DNA of 18,403 nt from Deltaproteobacteria bacterium RBG_13_52_11 (GCA_001797745.1 MGQF01000031.1:3474-21876); one strand, 5' to 3'; positions 1-7,555 are shown, numbered from the stretch's first letter. Notes: generated by a model from the letters alone, not told the origin. Translations and numbers: made by a program.

Positions 1-2
1 AT

Positions 3-20
3 ATGAGAGAGGCAAAATAA
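3..20 (+). CDS. C-terminal end of an upstream reading frame (partial)
   Basis: The first bases read as an open frame (M-R-E-A-K) ending in TAA at 18-20, whose last base is the first base of the next ATG. This TAATG arrangement is typical of translational coupling, so an upstream gene probably ends here. Too little is visible to say what it encodes. Confidence 0.25.
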   Translation: MREAK

Positions 21-190
21 TGATGGACGAAATCAGAAAAGAGATAAAGAATATCGAAAAGAGTGCCGAGAGATTGAAGTCTCTGGCAAATGAGAACAAC
101 GCCATCAGGAAAAATGCAGAGGTAATCCTAACGTTTGTGTATTTATTGAAGTTTATAACACCCCTTTGGGAAGAGGAGAATGTGCGGTAA
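20..190 (+). CDS. Small helical protein of unknown function, 56 aa
   Basis: An open frame begins ATGATG at 20 (start at 20 or 23) and ends with TAA at 188-190. A GAGAGG ribosome-binding sequence at 7-12 lies 7 bases upstream. The protein begins MMDEIRKEIKNIEKSAERLK and continues with charged heptad-like spacing, then a hydrophobic stretch around residues 36-47 before an acidic end. It looks like one helix or coiled coil with a short hydrophobic C-terminal segment. Overlap with the stop of the preceding frame suggests the second gene of an operon that begins outside the window. Small coupled helical proteins of this kind occur in toxin-antitoxin and other two-gene modules, but the partner is not visible and no family is recognised. 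Confidence 0.5.
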   Translation: MMDEIRKEIKNIEKSAERLKSLANENNAIRKNAEVILTFVYLLKFITPLWEEENVR

Positions 191-499
191 AGGCGGGACA
201 TCCATATTTAATCCAATAACTAGCTTCTGAATCGAAGGGAATGGAATATTGTTGAAAACGTTGCATTAAACTTCGAGGGTAGCATTGAGGGATGACCCTG
301 TTGATTCGCATCCCCTATCCTAACGACCTAAGGCTTTCGGACCCATATAATCAAAATTCCCCGATTGTTTTGAGTCCCTTCTCATGCAACCATATCACTA
401 GCTGAATAGTTTCGCAGTTTTCCTTCTGCTCAGTTTGTAGTTATATTTAAATCATCCGCAGCAGAACCTTTTGACCTCACAAAAAAGGAGAAGCATACC
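191..499. other. Intergenic stretch without a recognised gene
   Basis: No coding frame with a credible ribosome-binding site is seen. A weak inverted repeat, GGGATG near 290 and CATCCC near 310, has a 15-base loop and no T tract. The AT-rich stretch at 435-455 could carry the promoter of the following flavoprotein gene, but no good -35/-10 pair stands out. Confidence 0.4.
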
Positions 500-1075
500 A
501 TGAAAGTCATAGCCTTTAATGGCAGCGCTCGCAAAGACGGCAACACCGCTAGCCTCATGAGGCATGTCTTCGGCGAATGAGAGGCCGAGGGGATCAAAAC
601 CGAGCTGGTACAGTTCGCCGGCAAGGCCATCCGAGGATGCAGGGCCTGCTACAAGTGTTTTGACAACAAGGATCTGCGCTGCGCTCAGAAAAACGACGTT
701 GTGAACGAATGCATCGAAAAGATGATCGAAGCCGACGGTATTATTCTGGCCTCGCCCACCTACTTCGCCGATATTTCTCCGGAGTTGAAGGCGCTGATCG
801 ATTGTGCAGGTATGGTAGCCAAAGCCAATGGTGACCTGTTTAAACGCAAGATCGGTGCGGCAATCGTCGCCGTGCGCAGGGCGGGCGGCATCCATGCTTT
901 TGATTCCATCAACCACTTCTTTCTTATCAGCCAGCTGATTGTCCCCGGTTCCAGCTACTGGAACATAGGCATTGGCCGCGAAAAGGGTGAGGTGAAAAGC
1001 GACCAGGAAGGCGTGCAGATTATGATGACCCTCGGTAAAAACATGGCCTGGCTGCTCAAAAAGATAACGGGGTAA
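500..1075 (+). pseudogene. Iron-sulfur flavoprotein (flavodoxin/NADPH-dependent FMN reductase family) interrupted by an in-frame TGA
   Basis: The frame starts at ATG 500 with AAGGAG at 485-490, stops at TGA 578-580 (codon 27), and continues uninterrupted in the same frame to TAA 1073-1075, giving 191 codons. The N-terminus MKVIAFNGSARKDGNT is the FMN-phosphate loop of the flavodoxin-like fold. After the TGA come four cysteines, C47-x2-C50-x2-C53-x7-C61, the compact 4Fe-4S motif of archaeal/bacterial iron-sulfur flavoproteins, then SPTYF and the rest of the fold. Homologues use this cluster and FMN for electron transfer in anaerobic metabolism. The TGA sits in the helix after the phosphate loop, where a leucine-like residue is expected and a cysteine is not, so a nonsense mutation is more likely than selenocysteine. 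A possible restart at GTG 701 would lose both the flavin loop and the cluster. The metallophosphoesterase begins one base after the stop. Confidence 0.8.
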
Positions 1076-1076
1076 G

Positions 1077-1961
1077 ATGAGGATTTGGAGAAACAAGAAT
1101 TCCCCCATGAACAGGAGACAATTTCTGAAAAGGGCGCTTTGGGGTGGGGCTGCCACCGCGTTGGTGGGGACTTATCCGTTTTTCATAGAGCGATACATCG
1201 TCGGGGTAAACAAATACACCATACCGGTACCCAATCTTCCTCACGAGTTCGATGGCTTGCGAGTTATCCATCTCACCGACCTGCACTACGGCCCCTTGAT
1301 GCCCCTAGCCATCCTTGTCGAAGTCATACAAAAGACGAATGAGCTGGAAAAAGACATCGTGGTGTGTACGGGTGACTACGTGCGGGGAGCTGCCGCCGCT
1401 CGTAATATCGAAGCGATCTGGTCTTTGATGGCGAGCCTGCGTGCACCAGGGGGTGTCTATACCGTTCTGGGGAACCACGATCACTGGGCCAGTACCGAAC
1501 AGTCGCTGCACTGGTTGAACAAGAGCGGCCACATTAATCTGCGTCACAAAGCCCTCCCCCTCTCGCGCAATGGCACAACACTGTGGCTTGGTGGTGCAGG
1601 CGATCTGTGGGAAGACCACATGAGCCTTGACCAGGTGCTCAAAGACGTACCGGATGATGCATGCCGCATTGTACTGGCCCACAACCCTGACACCGCCGAT
1701 ACGGACTACACGACCAGGGTTGATCTGATGATTTCAGGGCACACGCACGGCGGGCAGGTAAAGATACCGTTTATCGGAACGCCCTTCCTGCCGGTAAAAA
1801 ACAAGGCGTATTTGAGCGGGTTTATCAGGTCGCGCAAGACGAACGTCTTCATTTCGCGGGGCATCGGATGGGCAGCTCTGCCTGTACGCTTCAACTGTTT
1901 TCCCGAGATCGCTCTCTTGAATATAGTCCGCAGCGAAGAACAGGCCGGATCGCCAATCTAA
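1077..1961 (+). CDS. Tat-exported calcineurin-like metallophosphoesterase (YaeI/YkuE-like)
   Basis: A 294-residue protein (284 if it starts at the second Met, 1107). Residues 11-38 form a twin-arginine signal: MNRRQFLKRA followed by a hydrophobic alanine/glycine-rich segment. The dinuclear-metal phosphoesterase motifs are all present: D68-L-H70, GD at 99-100, GNHDH at 132-136, H202 in AHNPD, and GHTHGG at 221-226. Family members hydrolyse phosphomonoesters or diesters, and the closest named types, YaeI and YkuE, act outside the cytoplasm or at the membrane; the substrate cannot be told from sequence. ATG 1077 follows the stop of the broken flavoprotein by one base, so the two were probably co-transcribed. 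The Tat motif begins at Met11, which makes 1107 a reasonable alternative start, though neither start has a strong ribosome-binding site. A TatC gene lies about 2.5 kb away on the other strand. Confidence 0.88.
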   Translation: MRIWRNKNSPMNRRQFLKRALWGGAATALVGTYPFFIERYIVGVNKYTIPVPNLPHEFDGLRVIHLTDLHYGPLMPLAILVEVIQKTNELEKDIVVCTGDYVRGAAAARNIEAIWSLMASLRAPGGVYTVLGNHDHWASTEQSLHWLNKSGHINLRHKALPLSRNGTTLWLGGAGDLWEDHMSLDQVLKDVPDDACRIVLAHNPDTADTDYTTRVDLMISGHTHGGQVKIPFIGTPFLPVKNKAYLSGFIRSRKTNVFISRGIGWAALPVRFNCFPEIALLNIVRSEEQAGSPI

Positions 1962-2024
1962 CGAGTCGCTTAATGAAAAAAGACATGCGGAATTTCCATA
2001 CAATACCGTCTGTGTGACTTATAC

Positions 2025-2053
2025 TTGACATATAACCATCTTCTCTTTATTAT
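2025..2053 (+). promoter_or_regulatory. Sigma-70-type promoter for the PATAN/membrane-protein operon
   Basis: A perfect -35 TTGACA (2025-2030) and a -10 TATTAT (2048-2053) are separated by exactly 17 bases, in the gap between the metallophosphoesterase and the next gene. Transcription should begin near 2060, leaving a leader of about 20 bases before ATG 2080. Confidence 0.75.
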
Positions 2054-2079
2054 CTTCCGATAAGAGGAATATACGTGCA

Positions 2080-3315
2080 ATGGAGAAAACGGTCCAGGGC
2101 AATTTTCTAGAAATCCTTAAAAAAGTCCTCGCCGAGATGCCCGAGGGAAAGATAGACTTTCTCGGACCAACAGACGAGTTTGTGAGCGTGATCTTTATAG
2201 GAGGGGATATCCTCCTCGTGGACTCCACCTGGGGGACGGGAAATGACGAGCTCCAGAGGATCTACGACTGGGAAGCCGGAACCTGCATCATCAAGGACAT
2301 CACCGGTGAGGAGAGGAAGGTTTTAGAAACAACGTGGCAAAGGCCCGTAATCCTCGAGCAGGTCAAGAAGGAAACGAAGGCCGCGATATCATTGAATCAC
2401 TCCGTGGTGGTACGCACCTTGTTCCAGGACTTCAAACATGAACCCTTTGTTCTCAACGCCTTCTTCACAGAGATCCAGGAGGAGAAATACTCAGGAGAGG
2501 CGAGGATCACCACGCCGGAAGGGAGCAACCGGATACTTTTCTACCAAGGGCAACCTCTCCTCTCGTCGAATAGCAAGAGCATAACAATTGGGGAAGTCGC
2601 TGAGTTAATGAATGCTCCAGGCGCAACGCTGAGCTTCTATCTCCTGGGTGACGAACTGGCGCATGCATTTTTATCCGTACTACAGGGCGAGACAGTTTGG
2701 CAGGGGCTTTCTATCACGATATTGCATCTGGATAAGATGCTGAACAAACTCATGGAGAAGAACCCTACCGGGCATCTGTGCATACATAAAGAGAATGGAG
2801 ATCGGCATTACATCTTTTTCTTTCAGGGCAAACCCCTAGGTACCTATGATATCGAAAAACACTGGAGCCCAGTGGACATATCCACAATTTGGGAGAACGC
2901 GAAGCACGTGGACTATTACCTGTCTGGGAAGATAGAATCCTTTGTCTCCACGGCCGTGACGACACGTATGTCGGAAGACTTGTTAAAACTCATCCCTTTG
3001 TGGGACGATCTGATAGAGGGGATAGCGAAAAAGCTGGGTAAAAAACTTGTGGAGAAATCCTTACACAGGAATTTCGGGGGACTGGATTTCTATGCCCTGG
3101 AGGGGATCAGCCTGAAACTGGTCGGCGAGAGAAATCAGGACGCTTACGATGCCCTGGAAGCCTTTAAGACAAGGGCACCGAATTTTCTGAAAGAGATGGA
3201 GACTATCATCGGCAGTCACTGGCTTAATGAACGGCTTCAAGCATTTAAGGAGAGAAATGGTAATATTATTGGACGGTTGTCCCTGATCGAGGTGTTTTCA
3301 CAGAAAGGAGGCTGA
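2080..3315 (+). CDS. PATAN-like (DUF4388-like) repeat protein, 411 aa, function unknown
   Basis: A soluble 411-residue protein without a signal peptide. Three segments share a PATAN/DUF4388-like layout (a GxL-type strand, a lipid- or partner-facing beta pair ending 'GxxL', then a helix and an 'xFxF'-type strand): about residues 6-75 (GGDILLVDSTWG... YDWEAGTC), 125-195 (ILFYQGQPLLSSNSKSITIG), and 220-285 (IFFFQGKPLGTYD). Residues 290-411 are a separate, mostly helical region. PATAN domains occur in deltaproteobacterial and cyanobacterial regulators, often with response-regulator or gliding-related GTPase systems, and are thought to mediate protein-protein contacts. ATG 2080 follows the promoter at 2025-2053 and a weak AAGAGG at 2063-2068. 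The stop TGA (3313-3315) is 2 bases before the next start, so the two proteins are made together. The domain assignment is by pattern only. Confidence 0.75.
   Translation: MEKTVQGNFLEILKKVLAEMPEGKIDFLGPTDEFVSVIFIGGDILLVDSTWGTGNDELQRIYDWEAGTCIIKDITGEERKVLETTWQRPVILEQVKKETKAAISLNHSVVVRTLFQDFKHEPFVLNAFFTEIQEEKYSGEARITTPEGSNRILFYQGQPLLSSNSKSITIGEVAELMNAPGATLSFYLLGDELAHAFLSVLQGETVWQGLSITILHLDKMLNKLMEKNPTGHLCIHKENGDRHYIFFFQGKPLGTYDIEKHWSPVDISTIWENAKHVDYYLSGKIESFVSTAVTTRMSEDLLKLIPLWDDLIEGIAKKLGKKLVEKSLHRNFGGLDFYALEGISLKLVGERNQDAYDALEAFKTRAPNFLKEMETIIGSHWLNERLQAFKERNGNIIGRLSLIEVFSQKGG
3304..3311 (+). promoter_or_regulatory. Strong Shine-Dalgarno for the membrane protein
   Basis: AAAGGAGG lies inside the end of the preceding gene and 6 bases before ATG 3318. 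It is the strongest ribosome-binding site in this part of the window and fixes the start. Confidence 0.8.
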
Positions 3316-3317
3316 TT

Positions 3318-4016
3318 ATGAAAGTGCTGCGGGCTCTCATCGGCGTAGTGATGGGGCTTTCATGTGTGGTAAGTCTAGTGTTGCTGGGGCTCGCTAATCC
3401 CCTCTGGAAGTGGGGTGCGGGAATTATCACACTGTGCTTCGGCGTAGCAGCTCTGAGCAAGGCTTTTTATTTGCGACTGGACACCCTCAGAGGAAAATTC
3501 CACATGATACTCGGTGCGGGGGCCATAATCTTGTGCGCTGCGATAACGGTAGGTTTGGCATCCACAATACCCTGGCATATATTCGGCTTGCACTACCTCG
3601 CACGGTTTATATTCGTTCTGGCGGTATTCATGATGTTCATCGGCCTTATGAAACAGGGATACACCCTCTCCGCCGGAAACTGGGTCCAGGTGCTGGTGGT
3701 CTTCGCGCTCGTGGCGGCAATCGGCCTCTGGCTCTTCCATGGCCTCTACGTCGGCGCGACGGTGCTGATGAGTATCTTGGTCTACCTGTCCCTGTTCATC
3801 ATGCTTGAGACCCTCGCGGTCATCCGCGTCTACATGGGGAGTGACCTAGGTTGGCGGTGGACCGCAGGGGCATTGAGCGTCATATGCATCACCGTGGGAG
3901 ACATGGGCATGGCCTACAGTGCCACCTCAGGCATCGCCGCCTGGGAGATAGTCCAGTATCTCGGTTGGAGCGTCTTGTCGGTCATCATGTGTATCATCAG
4001 CCTCATGTGGGATTAG
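3318..4016 (+). CDS. Integral membrane protein of unknown function, about eight helices
   Basis: A 232-residue, very hydrophobic protein. Likely membrane segments are at about 5-27, 30-52, 62-84, 91-112, 122-142, 145-170, 181-203 and 210-231, with short basic loops such as YLRLDTLRGK after the second segment. No transporter or enzyme signature is recognised and no signal peptide cleavage is expected. It lies 2 bases after the PATAN-like gene, so the pair looks like a functional unit: a cytosolic scaffold or sensor and its membrane partner. That link is inferred from spacing alone. The gene is followed by a long non-coding gap. Confidence 0.8.
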   Translation: MKVLRALIGVVMGLSCVVSLVLLGLANPLWKWGAGIITLCFGVAALSKAFYLRLDTLRGKFHMILGAGAIILCAAITVGLASTIPWHIFGLHYLARFIFVLAVFMMFIGLMKQGYTLSAGNWVQVLVVFALVAAIGLWLFHGLYVGATVLMSILVYLSLFIMLETLAVIRVYMGSDLGWRWTAGALSVICITVGDMGMAYSATSGIAAWEIVQYLGWSVLSVIMCIISLMWD

Positions 4017-4078
4017 GGGGAACAGAAGAGGAGTCAACGCCTCCATGTGAGATATGGGACTCATGAATCAGTCGAGGT

Positions 4079-4102
4079 AAACGCCCTGGATGTTTAGTTT
4101 CG
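4079..4102 (+). repeat. Dispersed intergenic repeat, copy 1
   Basis: The 24-base segment beginning AACGCCCTGGATG matches the segment at 15981-16004 at about 21 of 24 positions; a weaker relative sits at 4178-4201. All copies lie outside genes. Confidence 0.45.
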
Positions 4103-4177
4103 AATGGCGGCTGCATCTCTGGTCAGAGGCATATGAACCGGGCATATAAAACGAACAGCCCTCTCAGCAGTTGAGAT

Positions 4178-4201
4178 ACACGCCGTTGAGATTAGGACTT
4201 C
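4178..4201 (+). repeat. Dispersed intergenic repeat, diverged copy 2
   Basis: ACACGCCGTTGAGATTAG is a diverged version of the copy at 4079-4102. On the minus strand both encode short related tails (LNGVYL and IQGVYL), each soon followed by TGA. Confidence 0.35.
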
Positions 4202-4253
4202 ACCTCAGCAGCAGGCGGTATCTGGATGCCGCAAGGGTATTCTCAAAGAGTCT

Positions 4254-4346
4254 CTAAAACGCGGGGTTGTTTGCGATGAGCGACCACTCTCGATCATCCA
4301 GCTTCAACCTCGAGCGAATTATCTGGGCAATCTGATCCTTGTCCAT
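4254..4346 (-). CDS. Possible 30-aa small ORF or remnant of a decayed gene
   Basis: On the minus strand GGAGGGGAT immediately precedes ATG (4344-4346), and the frame runs 30 codons to TAG (4254-4256). The peptide begins MDKDQIAQIIRSRLKLDDRE and ends SLIANNPAF. The same frame then continues RLFENTLAASRYRLLLR to a TGA, SPNLNGVYLNC to a second TGA (4164-4166), and further to SKLNIQGVYLD and a third TGA (4068-4070). It could be a real micro-protein or the start of an old gene broken by stops. No family is recognised. Confidence 0.3.
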   Translation of the reverse strand: MDKDQIAQIIRSRLKLDDREWSLIANNPAF

Positions 4347-4475
4347 ATCCCCTCCTTAACACATCGGTTCACTATCCATATGTTTTCACTACAGTAAGTA
4401 ACACCTGATATGAGCGTATAACAACATACGCGGTATCTAAGCCCAATTACTTTTAAAAATTAAAGAAATGTCTTG

Positions 4476-4500
4476 CCCACCCCCCTCATCTAGGGTTGGG
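4476..4500 (-). terminator. Possible hairpin at the end of tatC
   Basis: On the minus strand CCCAACCC (4493-4500) can pair with GGGGTGGG (4476-4483) around the TAG stop, with one mismatch. A T-rich but interrupted stretch follows. It would end the permease-tatC transcript; the imperfect T tract keeps confidence low. Confidence 0.35.
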
Positions 4501-5275
4501 GCAGGTGGATATCTGCTCTGGCCCTTTTTCGCTCGATGATCTTGACCAAGATGACCCCGACCTCGAATAAAAGATAGAGGGGGACCCCCATTAAGGCCAT
4601 GTTGAAGACATCCGGAGTGGGTGTGACGACGGCCGCTATGATCGTAATGAGAAGGATAGCATACCTTCGGTTTTTGGTCAAAAATGCGGCATTGACTACT
4701 TTGATGTAGCTCAGGAGGGAGAGAATGAGGGGAAGCTCAAAGGTGAGGCCAAAACCAAAGATGAAAACGGCGCAAAAGGAGATGTATGTCCCTACAGAGA
4801 TCATCGGTTTGATATTGGCTGATTGGTACCCCAGGAGGAACCGGACACCGAAAGGCAATGTGACAAAATAGCAAAAAGAGGCCCCGAGGTAAAAAAGGGA
4901 GATGGCTGTTAGAAAAATAGGGAATTGGGATCTCAATTGCTTCAACCGAAATAGAGGGGCGAAGGCCTTCCAGACCTGGTAGAAGATGATCGGTATCGAG
5001 AGAAAGAGACTCGCGAAAAGGGTGAGTTTGAGGAGGGAGAGGAAGGCCTCGGGGATGGCAAAGGCCACTAAAGAAACTTTTGAATGAGGTTCGGCAACTA
5101 GGTCAACGTTGAGGTTTGTTTCATAAAGGTGGCGGAGCAATGTCCGGGAGAATGGGAAAATAGCAACCCCTAGTAAGACGAAGATAAGGATGATGTGAAG
5201 GAGACCTTTTCGTAACCTCTCCAGGGATTGAAAGATTTCTTCTCGGTCCATTATCCTTTCCATCGATGGTCTCAC
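4490..5275 (-). CDS. tatC: Sec-independent protein translocase TatC, divergent
   Basis: A 261-residue, six-helix membrane protein with the TatC layout. It is the core receptor of the twin-arginine pathway, which exports folded proteins bearing RR signals. Visible landmarks: E20 in the N-terminal SLERLR, WKAFAPL after the second helix pair (102-108), FGLTFELP (175-182) with E180, and TPTPDVFNMALMGVPLYLLFEVG (218-240 region). The glutamate that follows the APxL motif in E. coli TatC appears to be Gln (Q113), so signal binding may differ. The longest frame begins at GTG 5275; ATG 5263 and ATG 5251 are alternatives, and the last has a GGAAAGG sequence just upstream. It lies 72 bases after the permease on the same strand. 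No tatA is visible in the window. The Tat-signal phosphoesterase at 1077 is a natural local substrate. Confidence 0.88.
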   Translation of the reverse strand: MRPSMERIMDREEIFQSLERLRKGLLHIILIFVLLGVAIFPFSRTLLRHLYETNLNVDLVAEPHSKVSLVAFAIPEAFLSLLKLTLFASLFLSIPIIFYQVWKAFAPLFRLKQLRSQFPIFLTAISLFYLGASFCYFVTLPFGVRFLLGYQSANIKPMISVGTYISFCAVFIFGFGLTFELPLILSLLSYIKVVNAAFLTKNRRYAILLITIIAAVVTPTPDVFNMALMGVPLYLLFEVGVILVKIIERKRARADIHLPQP

Positions 5276-5347
5276 ATGCTCTTCGTAGTCAAGGGGCTTT
5301 GATGTAGGGATGTAGGGGAAGATCGATTCTTATATAATCACGATATG

Positions 5348-7207
5348 TCATCTACCTCTCCCCGGTTCTTTGGATCCCTTGCTATAATGGATATCGAAAT
5401 CTAAATTGGGGAAGAGATGGGGCATCTTCATAAGGTTATAGACCATCACGCCGACAGAAAATCGGTCAAGCCACGAAGACATCGGCCAGCCGAAATGCAC
5501 GACGATCTTGCGATCCCCCATCTCATACTCCACCACCCGCAGGATGGCAACGATGCGGTGATACAGATTGATCTTGGTCAAGGGAAAACGAAAATGGTTC
5601 GGCGCCTTTTTCGGCGGGAGGTTGCCCAGCCGAGGAGAATAAAAGGAAACGTAGGCCTCGTTATCATTATACCCCTTGGTCTTTGCGGTCTCCTTGAGCC
5701 TCCGAAAGAAGAGGTGGACCTCGTGGGCCTTCGACTCTGCCAGGAAGAGAATCATCTCCATTTCGCTGTCCCCCTTTTCAAGCTGCTTTAACTCCGGAGC
5801 TCGCTTCTTGGCCACGAGGAACCCCATGAGGAGCATCACCCCGGTTACCGAGGCCCAGAGCATCGTGGCATGGGGCTTTTCTATTGCCAGGAAGACAAAA
5901 CAACTGACCAGGATGATACAGAGGATGAGGGTGCCGAGACGGTTGGTAGAGTACGTCATCCCTTCCGTCGTCCCCTTGAAATAGCGATAGATGATGAGGG
6001 AACCCATATTTATGCAGAAAGAGGCGAGAAGTCCGAGGGCATACATATTGGCCAGTTCCGCCTGGCTCCCCATCGTGAGGAAAATAATGAAAGAGAAAAA
6101 GACGGCGCTGGCTAGGTGAATACGGTAGAGGGATTGACGCTGATTGGTGGCGATGAGCCAATGAAAGCCGTAGCGGTGGGCCACCCGCTCCATGAGCTCG
6201 CTGGAGGCCACGAAGGCGGTATTGACGGCCATAGTCAGGGTAAAGCTCGCTATGGCCGCGATTGCCAATCCAAAAGGGAGGCCATTGAGCATGGTGGCGT
6301 AATAGGTGATCAGGTCGCCTTCGTGGGCCTTGAAATCGATCTGACTCGATAAGGCCAAGGCTGCTACCACAGGCGTTATCACCCCGACGGTCAAGGCCAA
6401 GAACAAGTAGGCCTTGCGGATTTCTTTCCAGCTCCGTACAAATCCCGCGGTTTGCAGGACAGACTCCACCCCGGAGTAGGCCAGGATACAAAAGGCAATG
6501 CTCGAGATGAAATTGCCGTAATTTTGCAGGATCGAGCCGGTCGTCACGGTTTTGATTGTCTGGGTCGTTGACAGGTGTAGCTGGCCAATCGCCCCGGCGT
6601 CAAGATTTAAAATGCCGGAGGCGACCAGGTTGAGTATGGCGAAGACAGCGGCAATAAAGATCATGAAGGTGAACCGCGCGTTGTCCCTGATCCCGATGAT
6701 ATTGAGGCCGGCAACACCCCAGATGATGGCCAGGACGGCAATGAGGAAAGAAGTGTGCGACAGGGGAAGAAAAGAGGCGGTGTTGGCAACCGCGCTGACT
6801 GCCGATAAGCAGGCGGTGAGGATATAATCCACCATGATCGAAGACACGGCAACAAAGGAGATCATAGGACCGAGAACCAGGTAAGAGAAGGAATAGACGC
6901 CGCCTCCTATGAGGTCATGACGCTCCAGGACTTCAGCGATCTCGGTGAGCCGGGTGCTGATAAAACGCACGAGCAGGCTCGTGACGGCAATAAAGATGAT
7001 GGCGCTCGAACCGATAAAACGAAATGCCTCGGCAGGGGCATAAAAGATGGAAGAGTACTGATCCATTAACGTAATAACCCCTACTGCCAAGAAGGTGAGC
7101 CAGACGCGGCCCCCTTGGTGAAATGAGAGGAGGTTGCGTTGTCGAAGCAAATAAAAAAATAGGACAATAAGACCTGTATTAAGTAATGCAAAGACAACGA
7201 TCTTCAA
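5348..7207 (-). CDS. APC-superfamily amino-acid/polyamine-type permease with a ~150-residue cytosolic tail
   Basis: A 619-residue protein. Residues 1-465 hold about 12-14 membrane helices with the APC signature GGGVYSFSYLVLGP near 101-114 in the region corresponding to helix TM1/TM2 contacts, and a later SGVESVLQTAGFVRSWKEIRK segment (245-264) typical of APC permeases. Such proteins import or exchange amino acids or related compounds; the substrate is not predictable here. Residues 468-619 are soluble and basic, with a MILFLAESKAHEVHLFFRRL helix (486-505), and match no domain I can name. The start is TTG 7207, supported by a strong AGGGGGGT about 8-9 bases upstream; the first Met is only at residue 48, inside the membrane region. 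It is followed by tatC after 72 bases. Confidence 0.82.
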   Translation of the reverse strand: MKIVVFALLNTGLIVLFFYLLRQRNLLSFHQGGRVWLTFLAVGVITLMDQYSSIFYAPAEAFRFIGSSAIIFIAVTSLLVRFISTRLTEIAEVLERHDLIGGGVYSFSYLVLGPMISFVAVSSIMVDYILTACLSAVSAVANTASFLPLSHTSFLIAVLAIIWGVAGLNIIGIRDNARFTFMIFIAAVFAILNLVASGILNLDAGAIGQLHLSTTQTIKTVTTGSILQNYGNFISSIAFCILAYSGVESVLQTAGFVRSWKEIRKAYLFLALTVGVITPVVAALALSSQIDFKAHEGDLITYYATMLNGLPFGLAIAAIASFTLTMAVNTAFVASSELMERVAHRYGFHWLIATNQRQSLYRIHLASAVFFSFIIFLTMGSQAELANMYALGLLASFCINMGSLIIYRYFKGTTEGMTYSTNRLGTLILCIILVSCFVFLAIEKPHATMLWASVTGVMLLMGFLVAKKRAPELKQLEKGDSEMEMILFLAESKAHEVHLFFRRLKETAKTKGYNDNEAYVSFYSPRLGNLPPKKAPNHFRFPLTKINLYHRIVAILRVVEYEMGDRKIVVHFGWPMSSWLDRFSVGVMVYNLMKMPHLFPNLDFDIHYSKGSKEPGRGR

Positions 7208-7473
7208 CTAAATCTACCCCCCTAAAATGCCTTTCATAATATTATTATCGCGTATTATTTCCAAAAGTTATGCATGGAAGATCAAGATAGCGCACCCCTC
7301 CACAACCTGAAATAAACCCAACAGGATAACTGAATAAAGGGGTACATTATAGCGTATAAAGATATAGCGAGAAATATGGAAAAGGTCTAGAGGGCAATTT
7401 TTCGATTACGTAATGTCCCATGACTGCTTAGTCACGTGCGAATCCCGCCGATGGCGGGAAAAATACTCCTCAT

Positions 7474-7511
7474 TCACCCTCTCCCTATGTATGGGGGAGG
7501 GTTGGGGTGAG
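7474..7511. repeat. REP-like GC-rich palindrome
   Basis: TCACCCTCTCCC faces GGGGGAGGGTTGGGGTGA across the 6-base spacer TATGTA. Pairing is strong but imperfect. This CCCTCACCC/GGGTGAGGG type of palindrome recurs in intergenic regions of many bacteria, and a related one lies within the nearby element at 7676-7716. Confidence 0.6.
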
Positions 7512-7555
7512 GGTTTATAAATCGTCTATTCCCCCTCCCCTTTCATCCCCTCCCG

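Larger units (their letters stand above)
4017..4489. other. Gene-poor gap with degenerate repeats and a possible small minus-strand ORF
   Basis: No full-length gene is seen. Read on the minus strand, the gap holds a 30-codon ORF with a good ribosome-binding site and, downstream in the same frame, two short related tails described separately. The AT-rich segment 4380-4475 may carry a minus-strand promoter for that ORF or a transcript end for tatC. Confidence 0.4.

Noticed and set aside
578..580. Selenocysteine at the TGA in the flavoprotein
   Set aside because: The position is not a cysteine site in the family and no clear bacterial SECIS hairpin follows; a nonsense mutation or sequence error is simpler. 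Kept only as a check.
452..1156. 234-residue open frame on the minus strand
   Set aside because: It is antisense to the flavoprotein frame, whose motifs are clear; no ribosome-binding site and no family pattern.
5778..6491. 237-residue minus-strand open frame inside the permease gene
   Set aside because: Shadow of the permease in another frame; composition is rich in Arg, Gly, His and Pro as expected for an off-frame reading.
7443..7457. CCCGCC/GGCGGG hairpin followed by A-rich sequence, as a terminator
   Set aside because: On the plus strand no T run follows, and on the minus strand the T run precedes the stem, so it does not fit a rho-independent terminator for either flank.
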